Source of the DNA: Hypericibacter sp963696655
GTDB lineage: Bacteria > Pseudomonadota > Alphaproteobacteria > Dongiales > Dongiaceae
Reading direction: 5' to 3'
DNA length: 6,896 nucleotides
NCBI GenBank assembly: GCA_963696655.1
Contig: CAVOLB010000017.1
Coordinates: 1 to 6,896 of the forward strand
In this document: piece by piece, positions 5,872 through 6,896 of the stretch
Layout of the letters: each line of letters begins with the position of its first letter
Position numbering within the stretch: position 1 is the stretch's first letter
Made by a program: the position numbers and the translations under genes
Notes under the pieces: generated by a model
The model's input: only the letters and a program-made list of their open reading frames with translations
What the model was told of the DNA's origin: nothing
Database searches by the model: none

Positions 5872-5881
5872 GTGATATCAC
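5872..5881. promoter_or_regulatory. Perfect 10-bp palindrome upstream of hutH, possible operator
   Basis: GTGATATCAC is a perfect palindrome within GC-rich DNA, 64 bases upstream of the hutH start. It could be a repressor site, but the sequence is not one I recognise as a HutC operator and it has no second copy nearby. Confidence 0.3.
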
Positions 5882-5945
5882 TCGGGGGGAACTCGCTCGA
5901 ACCGGCTCAACGGCCTTCCGCCCGTCATCCGCAGGATCTCCCCTC

Positions 5946-6896
5946 ATGCCCCCGACCTTCACGCTCCGCGCCGGCCATCTGACCCTCGCCGATCTCCGGG
6001 GCCTGGAAGCGGGCGGCGTCGCGGTGACGCTGGATCCGGCGGCGCACAAGGCGATCGACTCCTCGGTCGAGACCGTGCGCGCGGTCATCCGCGAGAATCG
6101 CACCGTCTATGGCGTCAATACCGGCTTCGGCAGCCTGGCGCGCACGCGCATCGCCGATGCGGCGCTGGCCGAGCTGCAGCGCCGGCTGGTGCTGAGCCAT
6201 GCCGCGGGAACCGGTCCTGCGCTGCCGGATCGGGTGGTGCGGCTGGTCCTGCTGTTGAAGGCGAATGGCCTCGCGCGCGGCCATTCGGGCGTGCGCCGCG
6301 AGGCGATCGAGATGCTGCTCAGGCTCTATGAGGCCGAAGCGCTGCCGGTCATTCCTTCCAAGGGCTCGGTCGGCGCGTCGGGAGATCTGGCGCCGCTGGC
6401 CCATATGACGGCCGCGATGATCGGTCAGGGCGAGATCAAACTTGCCGGCGAGGTCATGCCGGCCGAGGCGGCGCTCGCCGCGCTGGAGCTGAAGCCGCTG
6501 GCTCTCGAAGCCAAGGAAGGGCTGGCGCTGTTGAACGGGACGCAGGTGTCGACGGCCCTCGCGGCCGCGGCCTTGCTCGCGGCCGAGCGCCTGTTCCAGG
6601 CGGCACTGGTGTCGGGTTCGCTCTGTGTCGATGCCGCGGCCGGCAGCGACGTGCCGTTCGATCCCCGCATCCAGGCGGTGCGCGGCCAGCCGGGTCAGAT
6701 CGAGGTGGCGAAGCTCTATCGCGCCATCCTTTCCAGCAGCGAGATTCGTCAGTCGCACATCGATTGCGACCGGGTGCAGGATCCCTACAGCCTGCGCTGC
6801 CAGCCGCAGGTGATGGGGGCCGCTCTCGACATGCTGCGCTTCGCGGCCGGCGTGATCGAGCGCGAGATGAACGCGGTCTCCGACAATCCGCTGGTC
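5946..6896 (+). CDS. hutH: HutH, histidine ammonia-lyase (3' end outside the window)
   Basis: HutH deaminates L-histidine to trans-urocanate and ammonia, the first step of histidine catabolism, in the cytoplasm. The window holds 317 codons of a family usually about 500-510 aa; the frame is open to the edge, so the gene is cut by the window rather than broken. Key residues follow the Pseudomonas putida enzyme with a constant offset of two: Y55 (in TVYGVNTGFG), H85 (in LVLSHAAG), the A144-S145-G146 triad that cyclises to the MIO electrophile (in GSVGASGDLAPLAHM), N197 (in LLNGTQVS) and the block VQDPYSLRCQPQVMG near residue 280. The visible end is NAVSDNPLV. The start ATG follows AGGA (5933-5936) with nine bases between. 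The other hut genes (hutU, hutI, hutC or hutG/F) would be expected to the right, unseen. A related aromatic amino-acid lyase is less likely, given the intact histidine-lyase signatures. Confidence 0.93.
   Translation, partial: MPPTFTLRAGHLTLADLRGLEAGGVAVTLDPAAHKAIDSSVETVRAVIRENRTVYGVNTGFGSLARTRIADAALAELQRRLVLSHAAGTGPALPDRVVRLVLLLKANGLARGHSGVRREAIEMLLRLYEAEALPVIPSKGSVGASGDLAPLAHMTAAMIGQGEIKLAGEVMPAEAALAALELKPLALEAKEGLALLNGTQVSTALAAAALLAAERLFQAALVSGSLCVDAAAGSDVPFDPRIQAVRGQPGQIEVAKLYRAILSSSEIRQSHIDCDRVQDPYSLRCQPQVMGAALDMLRFAAGVIEREMNAVSDNPLV

Larger units (their letters stand above)
5619..5945. other. Divergent regulatory region between the corrinoid gene and hutH
   Basis: This gap of about 320 bases must drive both genes outward. 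Short ORFs crossing it have no recognisable product. Possible operators are the perfect palindrome GTGATATCAC (5872-5881), 64 bases before hutH; the palindrome ACAGGCCTGT (5762-5771); and five copies of the pentamer CGACA. Two of these are on the plus strand (5739-5743 and 5760-5764) and three on the minus strand (5844-5840, 5831-5827, 5823-5819). On the minus strand TTGACT (5712-5707) is a -35-like box towards the corrinoid gene, but no good -10 follows. I see no confident promoter for hutH. Confidence 0.5.

Noticed and set aside
5925..6758. 277-codon minus-strand frame opposite hutH
   Set aside because: It is antisense to an unmistakable histidine ammonia-lyase frame, and its His/Arg/Gln-rich composition is typical of shadow frames.

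Overview
The window is GC-rich, densely coded chromosomal DNA. Gene content (rlmH, hutH, a cobalamin-binding methyltransferase subunit, a GlxA-type regulator, and a DUF1186/UPF0149/SEC-C protein) and protein style suggest an alphaproteobacterium, perhaps Rhodospirillales-like. That placement is an inference from protein resemblance, not from a marker gene. I see no phage, IS, tRNA, rRNA or CRISPR.

Layout, left to right. (1) Bases 1-1330, minus strand: a phytanoyl-CoA dioxygenase-family gene, then rlmH 14 bases downstream, then the first codons of another gene with a good ribosome-binding site running off the left edge. (2) Bases 1331-1523 are a divergent intergenic region. (3) Bases 1524-3517, plus strand: a small cupredoxin lipoprotein, then a 484-aa DUF1186 + UPF0149 + SEC-C protein. 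(4) Bases 3518-3644 hold a convincing sigma70-type promoter with a 20-bp-spaced direct repeat, in front of a GlxA-family AraC-type regulator (3645-4616, plus). (5) Bases 4617-4910 are a convergent intergenic region filled by a nested inverted-repeat element of about 224 bp. (6) Bases 4911-5618, minus strand: a B12-binding corrinoid protein of the MtbC/MttC/MtgC type. (7) Bases 5619-5945 are a divergent regulatory region. (8) From 5946 to the right edge, plus strand: hutH, histidine ammonia-lyase, cut off after 317 codons.

How the genes may work together. The right half looks catabolic. HutH starts histidine degradation. The corrinoid protein would carry a methyl group from a methylated amine or betaine to tetrahydrofolate, although its partner methyltransferases are not in the window. 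The GlxA/AraC regulator resembles those that control choline, betaine and carnitine use, and lies convergent to the corrinoid gene, so it may regulate it. The left half is a mix of housekeeping (rlmH) and unassigned functions.

I did not find a clearly new multi-gene system. The best leads are the repeat-bearing promoter of the regulator, the palindromic element at 4638-4861, and the corrinoid gene without a partner next to an ammonia-lyase.
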